DNA of 64,000 bases from Cristatella mucedo (taxonomy: Eukaryota; Bryozoa; Phylactolaemata; Cristatellidae). Positions 1-10,700 of the stretch are shown here, one piece after another. The position numbers and the translations under genes are program-made. The stretch is taken from the NCBI GenBank assembly GCA_009760855.2, contig WPIO01000249.1, positions 126,001 to 190,000 on the forward strand, written 5' to 3'. The stretch's first letter is position 1. Each line of letters starts with the position of its first letter. The notes below the pieces were generated by a model, which was given only the letters and a program-made list of their open reading frames with translations, was not told the origin of the DNA and did not search any database.

Positions 1-425
1 AATTCACGAATGACTTCGGGTGCAGAAGAGAGCACACACTGTAAGCTGAATGGAATCTAAAGCGATCAGATAAGCAGAGTCAGGTAATGCTAGATAAAAA
101 GCAGAGATATTAGTGAGTGCTAACAAGGGTTCTGAAAGCGGCTTGAGATTGAAGGATGGACATTCAATAATGATGATTCTACCACCAGCTATGATTGATC
201 GAGGGATATGAAAGAAGGAGAAGCTGGCTCATTGCAGAATTACAAAGACAAGTGTCAAGATATGCCATTGGGGCCACATAGCTTGCCTGATAAACACCAA
301 GTGAGAGTGATGAATTGCAGTGCTTTCGGGAAATCACACAGGGCAGCAGAAAAACATGCTGCGACTAGCATAGTGGAGTTGGTTCTGGCCTAGCTAGGCT
401 AGACTGCTGTGGCTACTGCAGGTTG
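1..425 (-). mobile_element. L2-type LINE endonuclease remnant, internally deleted
   Basis: Plus-strand bases 27-100 align by eye with 3050-3130 of the near-complete L2-A copy, and 130-240 align with 3430-3540. The roughly 300 bases lying between those blocks in the reference copy are missing here. This is therefore an older endonuclease-domain scrap of the same family in the same orientation, with no usable frame. The alignment fades to the right of about 250, so the end is approximate. Confidence 0.6.
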
Positions 426-625
426 GCTATCTTTTGTCGATTATCTATTTAGTTCCCGAAGCAACAGCAAGCACATCTAGGAATGAGTTTTCACGAAAAT
501 AACGCCAGAATAATAGGCGAAGACGATCGCACCTAACAGGCAAAGTAATAACATTAGTGAACTTAAAAGCCGAGGGTGGCCTAATAAATATCGCATTGGA
601 ATTCAGATAGAAGCAGTAAGCGTTT
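426..625. other. Short unassigned spacer
   Basis: There is no frame or repeat that I recognise. It separates the endonuclease scrap from the TAA tail of L2-A. Confidence 0.5.
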
Positions 626-648
626 ATAATAATAATAATAATAATATT
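626..648. repeat. TAA microsatellite, 3' tail of L2-A
   Basis: This is an uninterrupted TAA/ATT run directly after the 3' end of the minus-strand LINE. The same type of tail recurs at 23510, 27697-27720 and 52468-52499, next to other L2-A 3' ends. Confidence 0.8.
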
Positions 649-657
649 GCACTTGAT

Positions 658-697
658 AAAGCGCCCTCAGAGAACTTAATCTCTTTCTAGGCGCTTT
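658..697 (-). promoter_or_regulatory. 3' stem-loop of L2-A
   Basis: AAAGCGCC at 658-665 pairs with GGCGCTTT at 690-697, and AGAGA at 669-673 pairs with TCTCT at 680-684 inside the loop. The ORF stop codon (696-698) overlaps the stem. Related stem-loops are known as the 3' recognition signal for reverse transcriptases of stringent LINEs; that role is inferred here. The same sequence is found at the end of SINE-1. Confidence 0.65.
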
Positions 698-3600
698 ACA
701 TTTGCTGCAAAGTGATATGCAATAGAATAGTAAGTAAAATCATGCTTGAAAAACAAACAAAATGAATATTATGGTTAGGGGTGACATGCACAGGGTCAGC
801 ATGCAAATGTGGTTTGTGGCAGCATGCACAGTGTCGTGCATGCATAAGCACATAAAGGACGAATCTCAGGGACCCACTAAATGCTGTCCTAAATAGGTGT
901 GTTTTTAAGCTTCTTTTAAATGTGGTCAGGTCAGGGGATGTTCTGACGCAGGTCGGGAGGGAGTTCCAGGCTTTGGGAGCATATGAGCTAAATGCACGGT
1001 CTCCAAAGGATTTAAGGTTTGTACGAGGTATTTCCAGACTGTTGGATTCCGAAAAGCGGGTGGTACGATGCTTGGCCTGATTGGGGAGTATATCTGATAG
1101 ATAGGCTGGAGCCATAGAATGAAGAGACCTAAAAGTGAGCGACAAAACCTGGAAGTCAATCCGTTGCCTCACTGGTAGCCAGTGTAGGTCGGCGAGAAGT
1201 AGAGTAATGTCGCAACTGGGACGCCCACGACAGACATGCCTAGCTGCCGAGTTTTCCACCAGCTGCAATCGCCTGATCGCACATGCTGGTAGGCCAGTAA
1301 GCAGTGAGTTGCAGAAGTCGAGACGGGATGTCACGACTGCATGGACCAACTTAGATGTGGTATCCCTATCTAAACAGGCCCTAATTTTAGCAATGTTATG
1401 AAGCTGAAAATGGGCAGATTTGACTGTAGAGCTGATGTGGTCGTCTAACGAGAGGTCGCTTTGGAATATGACACCTAGATTTCGAGCTGATTCAACTGGA
1501 GATATGGTAGCAGAGCCAATTTTGAGAGTCAGCCTATCCAATTTCTGAATCACATTGGGTTTGCCCATAACTAGTAAGTTAGTTTTATCATCGTTTAGTT
1601 TTAGAAAGTTTGCTGCCATCCATGTGCAGATGCCATCAATGCATGCAGCAAGTGAGTTTAGAGAATTTGAGGTGCTCGAAGGCTGGGAGGGATCAAAGCA
1701 AAGGTACAACTGAGTGTCATCCGCATAGAAGTGAAAGCCTAGATTGTGCTTGGCAATCACATCAGCGAGAGGGAGAGTATAAACGGTGAAAAGGACTGGA
1801 CCTTGCATAGAGCCCTGAGGTACTCCATATTTCAGAGGTACTTCAGATGATCTTTGTCCGTTCAAGTCAATACTCTGGAGTCTCCCACTGAGATAGGACC
1901 TGAACCACTGCAGAGCAGTGCCAGTGATGCCCAGGCGAGATTAGAGGCGCTCTAGAAGTACTTTGTGATCGATGGTATCAAAAGCTGCCGAAAGATCGAG
2001 CAAAACAAGAAGAGACACTCTACCCATATCTGCGTTCCTGAGTAGGTCGTTGTATACTCGAAGCAATGCTGATTCTGTGGAGTGATTAGCTCTAAAGCCA
2101 GACTGGAACTTACTAGCAAGGTGTGAGGTTTCGATATACGAGTTCAGCTGGTCTGCCACGACCCGTTCCAGTGTCTTTGATAGGAATCGTAGAAGGGAGA
2201 CTGGGCGGTAGTTGCTTAAGGTCTCTTGGTCTAGTGTAGCTTTCTTGAGAAGTGGCCTGACTACAGCTTTTTTGAAAGGTGCAGGGACCTGACCTGAGGC
2301 TAATGACATATTAATGATGTTGGTTATGCATGGCAGCAGCAGATCAATGCAAGGTAGGAGCAGGACAGTGGGAATAGGGTCCAGAGGACTTGTTGTCTTC
2401 TTTGATTGAGATACGAACTTTAGGACTAGATCACTAGTGACCTGCTTAAATGCAGACATTGAGGTGCAGCCAGGAACCGAGGATCAGCATTCTAGTGGGA
2501 AGGTTGTCATCGCAGGGATGGATTCCCTGATCTTGTCTATCTTCTGCACAAAGAATCGAGAGAAGCGATCGGCTAGATCATCACAGGGATCATCAGGTAA
2601 GGAGCTAACCTGGGAATGGTTGAGGAGATGGTTTATTGTCGACATCAGCATTTTTGGATTGTGCATCTGTGATTCAACAATGCTTATATAGAAGCTAGAC
2701 TTGGCCTTTGCTAGGATCGATTGGTACGACCTACAGTAGTCTGCATTTGCCTGTCGATGGACAGCTAGTCGGGATCTTTTGTATGCATTTTCAAGCTTTC
2801 GTTTAGTAGACTTGGCTAGTTTAATGTCTGTGGTAAACCATAGGCCGTCTGGGCGGGGGCGCACAGTGCGCTTTGTCAGAGGTGCAAACTCGTCGAGCTT
2901 GTCAGCTAGTGTCGTGTTGTAGCAATCTACCAGTGATGACAGATCGGAGGGAGAACTAAGCAGCAAAGGTGAAGCAGATATTCTCGCACGGACAGCATCG
3001 ATGTCAAGGGTCTTGAGGTTTCGCGATTCACAGGTTATTTTAGAGGAGAATGTGGGCACACACTGTATATTGAATGAGATCTGCATGTGGTCAGATAAGC
3101 AGGATTTGGTGAGAATTGGTGATGACAAAGTGCAGTTATATGAGAAAATTTGGTCGAGTGTGTGACCCTTGATGTGGGTAGGGCCATGCACATGAGCCAC
3201 AAGAGACAATGAGTCTGTCAATGCACGAAATTTGGTGCTGAAAGCGTCAGATAAGTTATCAAAGTGAACGTTGAAATCGCCCATAACGAGGAAGGATCGA
3301 TTTCTTGCACACAGAATCGAAATGAGATCGGAGAAATATGTGATAAAGGAGGATTTGGTACCTGGTGGGCGATAGACTACTGCCACTATCGGTAGCTTGT
3401 TTTCGGGTAAGACCAGGACAATTGATTCAAAAGACTGCTTCGAGGGTACAGCAAATGGCTTGAAGTTGAATTTCGATCGAACGATAATAGCAACTCCACC
3501 TCCAGTTTTGATTGATCTAGGGGTGTGAAAGAACGTTAAATCAGATGGAGTAGCCTCTTTAATTGTCGGGCAGTTTATCGATTTCAGCCAAGTTTCAGTT

Positions 3601-4013
3601 AGGGCGAGCAGGTCGATGCCATTTTCAGAAATAAGGTCGTTTATTACTAGAGGTTTATTGCACATTGAGCGAGGATTCCAAAGGCAAGCGTTAAGTCTGG
3701 CCGATTGGGTTACAACAGGCCTAATGACCACTAAGTTAGAGAGATTAACAGTGACGCATGCGGGGGAGCGTGCCGAGCGGTTCGAGACAATGCTAGGAAT
3801 ACCAAATGAGCAGCAAATGAGCTGGCGGTTCCGGCCACCGCGGCGGCTACGGGGTGCTTTCCTTTTGTTAATGCATAGTTCATGAATCTTAGCAACAACA
3901 TTAATATCTAGGAATGCATTTGATATACGATGACGAAGCGATAGCAGCTGCTGACGACCATAACTAACAAGTAGGTTACTAGCCGCCGTCGTAGCTAAGG
4001 CAGCTGCCAGCAT
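696..4013 (-). pseudogene. L2-A ORF2: endonuclease plus reverse transcriptase, two nonsense codons
   Basis: The frame stays in one register from ATG at 4013 to TAA at 696 (1105 codons before the final stop). It is interrupted by TGA at 2486-2484 (codon 510) and TAA at 1943-1941 (codon 691), and no frameshift is visible. The endonuclease spans residues about 108-315 and keeps the APE residues: N113 in LWNPRS, E140 in LTETW, YRPPG at 214-218, GDFN at 245-248, D287 in HTLDQIF and SDH at 307-309. The reverse transcriptase follows, with GVPQGS and an FYADD active site at 762-766. A C-terminal part with a TTFKRSLKTHLFR-type motif ends in the 3' stem. The first stop separates endonuclease from RT and the second lies just before the catalytic palm. 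The copy is recent but probably cannot mobilise itself. Confidence 0.88.
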
Positions 4014-4043
4014 GGGAGACCCAGCAGCCCGAAGCGATAAGCT

Positions 4044-4312
4044 TTTAGATGTCCATAGGCAAGTAATTTCTTACGCGCTACGGTCAAATAACAATCAGAA
4101 TAACTTTGAACAGGTCTTAGCTGTATCGTTTCCGTATACGATGTTCGCAAGAACTTCGGTTTTCGGAAGAATTCTGCAACGAACACGAACGCACGTTAGA
4201 GCGCTCTATGTCAGGAGGCAAGAAAAAGTTTAGATGTCCACAGCCATTTAATTTCTTATGCACTACGGTAAAAATTAGGCTGATATATTGTTTTCAAAAA
4301 GATCTTAGCTAT
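4044..4312 (-). repeat. Tandemly duplicated 5' leader block of L2-A (period about 185 bp)
   Basis: The block beginning TTTAGATGTCC near 4044 recurs near 4229. Each copy is followed by matching words such as TAATTTCTTA and CTACGGT, then AGGTCTTAGCT or AGATCTTAGCT. Two offset copies upstream of the ORF resemble the monomer arrays that act as internal promoters in some LINEs; the promoter role is inference. Confidence 0.55.
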
Positions 4313-4339
4313 TCCTAAGGCGGACGAGAGATCAGATAA

Positions 4340-4384
4340 TTATATATATATATACATATATATGTATATATATATATATACATA

Positions 4385-4417
<33 letters not shown>

Positions 4418-4431
4418 TTAAATATACACAC

Positions 4432-4490
<59 letters not shown>
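4340..4490. repeat. TA-rich microsatellite
   Basis: This stretch is about 150 bases of TA dinucleotides with CATATA interruptions, adjoining the 5' side of the L2-A element. Confidence 0.9.
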
Positions 4491-4493
<3 letters not shown>

Positions 4494-5247
4494 CAATCTG
4501 ATTAATGCAGTGTAGGAACCAATTTCAATTTAATGGTGTCTGGAGTAATAGGCTTAAGCCCTGTCGTACATGAATAGTGCATTGATCAAGAATCGACTCT
4601 GTTATGGGGCTATACAAATGAATAATATTTTACTTCTCGGTTAATCTAGATACTTTTAAAATCGCTTCTCGCTTAAGAAAAGAGACGTCTAAGAAAGACG
4701 CATGGAAAAGTACTTACTTGACATTTTCCTTTTTATATATGTAAAACAATCAAAACTGTATTGCGAGCAATTGAACATTATAGCATTACATCAGTTCGTG
4801 AACGTTTCACCAACTTCCGTCCCAAGTAATGAAGTAATCATTAAAAGTAATCCGTTTATATAGCACCCTCCAATATCCGAACCCCTTTCCATCAAATTTA
4901 GACCTACAACCATTTTTACAGGTTTTTCATGTTTATTGTATCAGTACATACGTGTAGATTTTAGATCATTTCCTGCTTTCGCTGATGTCATTTCAACCAC
5001 ACGAAAATGATTTAGCTTTCGTCTTTGCTTGATTATATGAATTCTACTAGTTCCCATAGGCACACGAGTGCCGTCAGCAGTTAAGCCAATAACGCTTCTA
5101 CTCAAATGCTGATAAATCTACTTTATCAAGATTATCTGTACGAAGCTTGTGTTTTCTTCAAGTGAAGTGCCATCCTTGTCAGAAAAGCGATATTTGAAAG
5201 GAGGGAAATACTTTTCAAGATTCTTAAGAATAAGTTAATATAATTCG
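4491..5247. other. AT-rich region without recognisable gene
   Basis: No long frame, repeat match or convincing exon was seen on either strand. A few acidic or basic codon runs near 5080-5200 lack proper splice donors. Confidence 0.5.
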
Positions 5248-5370
5248 TTTGTATAGCACCTCGAGAGAACTTAATCTCTGTTCAGGCGCTTCACCTATGC
5301 CTCGGGGCATGTGCCCATGACCTCAGCTAGGCCTTAGTCGGGAGCACCTTAACGGCTTGATCCAACCAGG
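5248..5370 (-). mobile_element. SINE-1 copy (tRNA-like head, L2-A-like tail)
   Basis: On the minus strand a decayed A box (TGGATCAAGCC, 5364-5354) and a B-box-like GGGCACATGCCC (5316-5305) are followed by GAAGCGCCTG and then AGAGATTAAGTTCTCT. The last 16 bases are identical to the loop region of the L2-A 3' stem. The element is short and noncoding. Confidence 0.7.
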
Positions 5371-5396
5371 CCGGATTTAGTTTTATATCTATAACA

Positions 5397-5551
5397 TTAA
5401 TTTATATTTTCGGGGGGAAATATTTTTGATACTGCAGCCTCACTTCTAGAGGATTTAGAAGAACATAAGTAGTGATGGAAGCAATAAATAAACTTGTTTA
5501 TTAGGGTCTTTCGCAAAACTGCAATCTTAAGCTTTTCAAGTGGATCTTTAT
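5397..5551 (-). other. Candidate cationic terminal exon, possible relic or paralogue of the peptide gene
   Basis: A pyrimidine-rich stretch ending TGAATTAG (acceptor AG at 5553-5552) is followed by about 50 open codons to a stop at 5397. The first part reads KDPLEKLKIAVLRKTLINKF, which is cationic and potentially amphipathic. It starts in a similar way (YELDK against YEENK) to exon 3 of the peptide gene just upstream. I found no convincing signal-peptide or acidic exon for it, so it may be a decayed duplicate or chance. Confidence 0.25.
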
Positions 5552-5961
5552 CTAATTCATAGAAAAGAGGATTAACGTGCAAACCTTAACATCTTGGCTG
5601 ACCAGAATCTCGATGTCAAAGCGATGAGGTCCATGTTTTTTACAAATTCGAAGTTGTTTCGATGAAAAAGTTAATTTTATTTACTCATTAAAATTAATTA
5701 TTACCACGGAATAAACGCAATAAAATTGGTCATCTGTGGAGAAATATTGTAAAGCAGGGTTGCTATGTAAGCATGGTACCTAAAATAGCTATCCAGAATA
5801 AAATGAATTCGAAGAACGTGAATGAAGACGAGCATATTTTTATAACCAGCCAGCTAGTTCAAATGAATCCCTATTTTTAGTTTTTCTCAATTACCTCATT
5901 TTATCGAGCATTGTAGCTCTATACTGCCGAAATGCAATATAAATTTATAATTTGACGATAA

Positions 5962-5967
5962 TTTATT
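5962..5967 (-). promoter_or_regulatory. Polyadenylation signal AATAAA of the secreted-peptide gene
   Basis: AATAAA lies on the minus strand 65 bases past the TAG stop (6034-6032) of the three-exon peptide gene. The spacing is suitable for its 3' end. Confidence 0.6.
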
Positions 5968-6031
5968 GCAATTAATAGGTCTGAAACTGGAACATCTTGC
6001 TGTACAGCTGAATTTCACGTATTGTCACCTA

Positions 6032-8266
6032 CTACTTATGATTTATCGCTCCGTTGATAAGCTTTGAAACCACTTTGGTTGCCAACTTCAGTATCAATCC
6101 CAAGATTCTCTTGTTTTCTTCGTATTCTGAAACGTGAATAGAATTAAGACTTTATTAGATAATTTATCCAGTTGTAAAAATCACTAAATTGAGACATAGA
6201 ACAACTTCTCGTTTAGCCAGTCTTGCGTTCGATGTGATTACCAGTGAAAACCTCTTTCATTTCCTCTTCCAACTCAAGGCTCAGGTCGGCAGTTTCCTGC
6301 AAACTCTGAAATTGAGATAATTTGCGAAATTCAATCACAGCTTAGTATGATCAATCAATATACATTCTATGGAAAATGAAGCAACATGTTTCGGGTCCTG
6401 GGTTCACAAAAAATTTGTTTTCAGCTTTACCATAGCTCGCAACAAGCTAGTCAATACTGAAAATGATAATACACTTAATATAGCACCCTCAGCTGACTGA
6501 ATCTCTCCCTCGGCAATTTTTATTTTATTTAAGGAAAAATCAATAACATAGTTAGTTATCGTACTTGAATTAACTGTAGGAATAACATGGTTAGGGGTGA
6601 AATGCTCAGGCTTCGCATGGTTGTACGGTTAGTGCCAGCATGCCCAGTGTAGGCGAACATGAGCACGTAAAGGACAAATCACTTGGACCCACAAAATGCT
6701 GTCCAAACGAAATGCGTTTTTAGTTTCTTTTTAAATGCGGAACAGTTAGGAGATGTGGTGACTCAAGCTGGCAGCGAGTTCCGTGCTCTTGGAGTACACC
6801 AACTAAAGGCATGGTCTCCAAAAGATTTTAGATTTCTACGAGGTATAGTGAAAGAGTTGGATTCCCAATGGCGTGAAGAGAGAGGCATAGCCTAGTGGGG
6901 CAGTAGACCTGATAGGTTTGCTGAAGCCAAAAATTCAAGGGATCTAGAATTGAGTGACAAAACCTCGAAGTCGATGCATTGCTTGACTGGGAGCCAGTGC
7001 AGGTCGGCGAGAAGAGGTGTGGCCGGGCAACTACGATGCTCACGACAGACAAGCCTAGCTGCAGGGTTTTGCACAAGCTGTAAGCGCCTGATTGCACAAG
7101 CCAGTAGACCAGCAAGCAGTGAGTTACACAAGTCAAGACAGAACGTCAGAAATGCATGGACCATCTTAGATGTGGAATCCCTATCTAAACAAGCCCGAAT
7201 TATTTTAGTTATGGTTACCATCTATAATTAGGCATGGTTGACTGTGGAGCTGATGTGGTTGCTTAAAGAAAGATCACTTTGGAGCATGATGGTTCTGTTT
7301 TGTGTAGATTCAACGGAAGATATGCTGGCAGAACTGATTTTGAGCGTTATCCTTCACAACTGAATGTCACCTGCACAGAAGTGAAAGCCTAGATTGTGCG
7401 TGGCAGTCGAATCGCCAAGAGGGAGAGTATAAATCAGGAAATGATTTAGATCAAGCAAAGATCCCTAAGGTAACTCATACTTCAGAGGTTCCTCGAACAA
7501 TCTTTGTCCGTTCAAGTCATGACTCTGGAGTCTTACATGCAGATAGGACCCGAACCATCGCCATTGCAATACAGTGCCAGGTCATTATACACGTGAAGCA
7601 ATGCTAATTCTATGCAGTGATTAGCTCTAAAACCAGACTTGAACTTAAAATGTAGTTTCAATATACGATTTCAGTTGGTTTGCCACGACTGGTTCCAGTA
7701 TCTTTGATAAGGACAGTAGAATGGGGACTGTGCTGAAGGTGCTCTTGTTCTCTTGGTCTAGTGTCGCGTTCTTGAGTACTGGCTTAACTACAGCCTTTTT
7801 GAAATTTGCTCGGACATGACCTCAGGGTAATGAGATATTAATGGTATTTATTATGCATGACAGCAGCAGATCTATGCACCGTAGAAGCAGGACAGTGGGA
7901 ATAGGGTTCAGAGAAGCAGTTGTCATTTTTGATTGGCACATGAACTTCAGAATTATGTCACTAGTGACTTCCTTGAATGGCATTGAGGTTCAGTAAAGAA
8001 TTGAGGGCCAGAATTCCATGTGGGCGGATGCCAATTTAGAGATGGACTTCCTGATCTTGTCTATTTTATTGACAAAGAAGCTAGAGATGCAATCAGCTAG
8101 ATCATAACAGGGATCACTAAGGGAAAAGCTAACCTGAGAGCCTTGGTCAACATATCTTACTGTCCAAAATCGATTATTTAATTTGACACGGCTCATATAA
8201 ACTTACTGCAGACGATACCCGACTGATCATCAGTACGGCGACAATGGCGAAAGCTGTAGTCTTCAT
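6032..8266 (-). CDS. Secreted cationic peptide precursor, antimicrobial-peptide-like, three exons
   Basis: Exon 1 (8266-8207) encodes 20 residues, MKTTAFAIVAVLMI..., a signal peptide ending SSA exactly at a GTAAGT donor (phase 0). Exon 2 (6305-6242) follows a TCAATTTCAG acceptor and encodes SLQETADLSLELEEEMKEVF plus T; its donor is GTAATC (phase 1). Exon 3 (6126-6032) follows CACGTTTCAG and encodes EYEENKR, then a 24-residue C-terminus beginning ILGLILKLATKVVSKL, then TAG. The precursor is 72 residues. The propiece has ten acidic residues. The C-terminus has four Lys, one His and no acidic residue, and hydrophobic residues recur every three to four positions as in an amphipathic helix. Lys-Arg is a natural convertase site. 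Signal, acidic propiece and cationic helix is the common plan of antimicrobial or cytolytic peptides; function is inferred. Intron 1 (1901 bp) holds an L2-A insertion; intron 2 is 115 bp. Confidence 0.78.
6470..8165 (-). mobile_element. 5'-truncated degenerate L2-A copy inside intron 1 of the peptide gene
   Basis: The 3' stem region is recognisable at about 6480-6525, the C-terminal part of the frame at 6720-7230, the palm at 7330-7570 and the fingers at 7600-7960. The match ends near 8160, about 45 bases from the peptide-gene donor. Frames are broken throughout, and the FYADD active site reads roughly FCAGD at about 7385-7371. It lies in the same orientation as the host gene. Confidence 0.8.
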
Positions 8267-8269
8267 TTT

Positions 8270-9250
8270 TCTATAATTATATCACAGGACTTAGATATCC
8301 TCCTTGTCAAGAAAGCAGCTACCCAAAATGTTTCATACAATCGCGTAGGCTAGTTGACTTTCGCAATTTCATTTGTAAAGTTTCATTGTTTAAATGGCAA
8401 GGAAACCGGTAATTTAAAAGTTTGCTGGAGACGACTGCGATTGAGGATTTGCAATTAGCATCTTACTAGTGTTTCGAAGTCGTCGCGATTGCAATAGCTT
8501 ATGAAGTTACCTGTAAGCACCATTCCTGAGAACGACCGATTTCAGCTACAATAATCAGCTCACCTGTAGAATACCTGATACCTGAGTGGAGCACATTCAA
8601 TTTTGTGCAAATTTCATTCGTAAGCATGCACAGGCAAAGGATTTTCCGGAAAGAATGACACTAAGTAGTTTAACTTAAGAGCCAGTCCCTAATAGGTTGG
8701 TACACTCAGAATCAGTGCAATCACCTCAAAATGTGTGGCTAGCTAGATAGCTGGAGACTTTAAAGAAACATCTCGTTTTGGAGCACGACTTAGTAGCCAG
8801 CTAATAGACCACGCACGCACACCGTTTGAAAGGCCGAACAACACCAAACTGTGATACTTTTCCTCTAGACGAGGACGTTCTCATTTAGAGCTACTCACCG
8901 TTTGCTGGGATATCAAGCGGGAACTGCACTAATCTACGACTTCGTTGCTGTAATATACTACTGGCTATACGGGTAGTACCTTTTATTACGTCTTTCGACT
9001 AGCTGACTGCTTAGCTAAGTTCCGTTAAAGCCATGGTGCTACGAGAAAAAGAAAGCTTTGCCTACTGTTTGTATCAGATGGCTAGGAGCCAGCAGAATTA
9101 CGTCAATGTCTGCTCGATTTCTGTGCACGTATTTGTAACTGTGGATTTTCTAGGTAACAGTGGCTCTGAAATCGTATAAGCTTAGAACTTCGGAAAAATC
9201 ACTTTTAGCACAAAGAATTATAGACTGCTTTGGTGCAGGGATCGGAGTGT
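8270..9250. other. Upstream region of the peptide gene, no feature recognised
   Basis: There is no coding frame or repeat that I can name. Any promoter of the peptide gene would lie in the first part. An AT-rich stretch on the minus strand, GATATAATTATAG, immediately precedes its ATG, too close to be a conventional TATA box. Confidence 0.45.
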
Positions 9251-9254
9251 GCAC

Positions 9255-9370
9255 CTTTAAACACCGTGGTCAAGTACCCACCTATATGATTCAGGTGATG
9301 GGCTCGAACCCTGGTGTATATGTGGGGTGCCTGGATGAAGACTCAGTATTTGTGGTGCTATGGAAAGTGA
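9255..9370 (+). mobile_element. SINE-1 copy, old
   Basis: Box A TGGTCAAGTAC (9267-9277) and box B GGGCTCGAACC (9300-9310) are well kept. They are followed by GTGCCTGGATGAAGACTCAG and GTGCTATGGAAA, a diverged version of the L2-A-like tail of the copy at 5248-5370. The surrounding open frame (9160-9492) is fortuitous. Confidence 0.62.
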
Positions 9371-10239
9371 ATACATTTTTTTCATTATTTACTGCCGCCA
9401 GCTTATTAAGACGCTTCACTTTGCATACTATCGTTCCCAGTGAATACTTAGGCTTACGTGGTGAGCAGATTCCCCTTTCTCTCCATAAATAGACTCATAT
9501 ACGCATTGTTAAACATGCTTTCCGATTGGTATAGAATTCAATTTTTATAAACTAAAGCCAAACCTCGCATTAGCTACTTATGGAAAATAATTCTAGCATA
9601 CGAGACGATTATTACCCGTGACTGAATTTTGTAATTACTAAATTTGACCCACTGTATGTAGGAAAGTAACAATTATGTTTTGTGCGACCTTAAATAAAAA
9701 TATAAGCGCCAGGTTATTATCAAAAGGAAAACTGCTGCAAAAACATTTTACAAATAATGGAAAACAATATGATAAAAGCAGCAAACGCAGTGGTGTTGAA
9801 ATACAAACAATGGCAAGTATCTTGACTGAAACTAGCGATTTCGCGGAATGAATCTGACTGATACTATTTATTCTTCGTGAGATCAATACGTTCTAAATGA
9901 TGATGCTGAGTCTCGTATATCTCTGCTGCAAAGGAACAAATCTACAGCTCGTGCTCTTAAAAAGAATTAATTTAAGATATGTATAAGCAAGAGATTTTAG
10001 ACTAACCGTGTAGTAACAAGAAAACATGATGCAAATATAAACAATCATCTCGCTTCAAATAGTTCAAGAAGGCATGCGATGTGAAACTAAAGAGAGCGAG
10101 AACGACTCCGACTAGTTGAATGAAATAACGATTCACAGTTCTGTCGGCAAAGAATTCGGGGAAAAGCAGAACGTTGTCGGATAAAAGTTTTTAACTGTGA
10201 GACCCACGATTAAAATTTGGTCATGCACAATAAGCTCCA
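9371..10239. other. AT-rich region without recognisable gene
   Basis: A hydrophobic minus-strand frame (9886-9638) has no recognisable domain, and splice-like sites around it are unconvincing. Nothing else is supported. Confidence 0.4.
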
Positions 10240-10320
10240 GGAAGAAATTAGCCAGCAAGTGCACGAAATTAAACACTCATGTCATCAGATAAGTTATCAA
10301 AATAAACGTTGAAATCACAC
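10240..10320 (-). mobile_element. L2-A endonuclease fragment
   Basis: CATCAGATAAGTTATCAAAA and the bases after it match 3240-3290 of the reference L2-A copy (the GDFN region of the endonuclease). Confidence 0.6.
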
Positions 10321-10519
10321 ATATTGAATGGCTCCAAAGCCTTGGGCTGCCGGTTACGCATCACATGCAGCCCGTGATGCTGCCATTCCCGCTCCGAACT
10401 GACTCACATATCATGTGACCTCACTCTTTAAGCATGGCCACAAGTTCGTGGCAACCTCAGGGCTGACTGATATATCATGCCTGCTTCGTGCCCCTACCCC
10501 AACTGGTGCATGTGCACAG

Positions 10520-10700
10520 CAAGTGTGCCAGCTTAAGTTCTTTTTAAATGTGGTCAAGTCAGGGGATGTTGTGATGCAAGTCGGGAGTGAGTTTCAGGCT
10601 TTGGGAGCATACGAACTAGATGCCCGGTCTCCAAAGGTATTGAGGTTTGTACGAGGTATTGGTATACAGTCGGATTCCGAAAAGCTGGGTACGATGCTTG
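10520..10700 (-). mobile_element. L2-A C-terminal coding fragment
   Basis: This fragment matches 905-1080 of the reference copy, including the segment encoding the ...SGD..FSSYAPKAWNSLP-type motif. It lies close to an endonuclease fragment of the same family, so the copy has lost almost all of its middle, or two insertions lie side by side. Confidence 0.7.

Larger units (their letters stand above)
626..4330 (-). mobile_element. L2/CR1-type non-LTR retrotransposon (L2-A), near full length
   Basis: Read on the minus strand, the element has a leader with a duplicated block (4312-4044), one long frame with an N-terminal part, an APE-type endonuclease and a reverse transcriptase (4013-696), a short 3' stem-loop, and a TAA microsatellite tail at 648-626. 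This order, and the tail made of short repeats instead of poly(A), is the known plan of the L2/CR1/Rex group. It is the best preserved copy in the window and the reference for the other L2-A fragments. The 5' boundary is uncertain because a TA microsatellite begins at 4340. Target-site duplications could not be identified. Confidence 0.85.

Noticed and set aside
1135-1401. Plus-strand frames across the L2-A element (1135-1401, 2437-2691, 3616-3885, 6950-7231)
   Set aside because: They are antisense to well-supported LINE coding sequence.
5248-5370. True tRNA genes at the A/B-box pairs
   Set aside because: No cloverleaf can be drawn; the boxes are followed by LINE-like tails, so these are SINEs.
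9160-9492. 110-codon plus-strand open frame
   Set aside because: A SINE-1 copy with A and B boxes lies in its middle, and no domain or splice support is visible.
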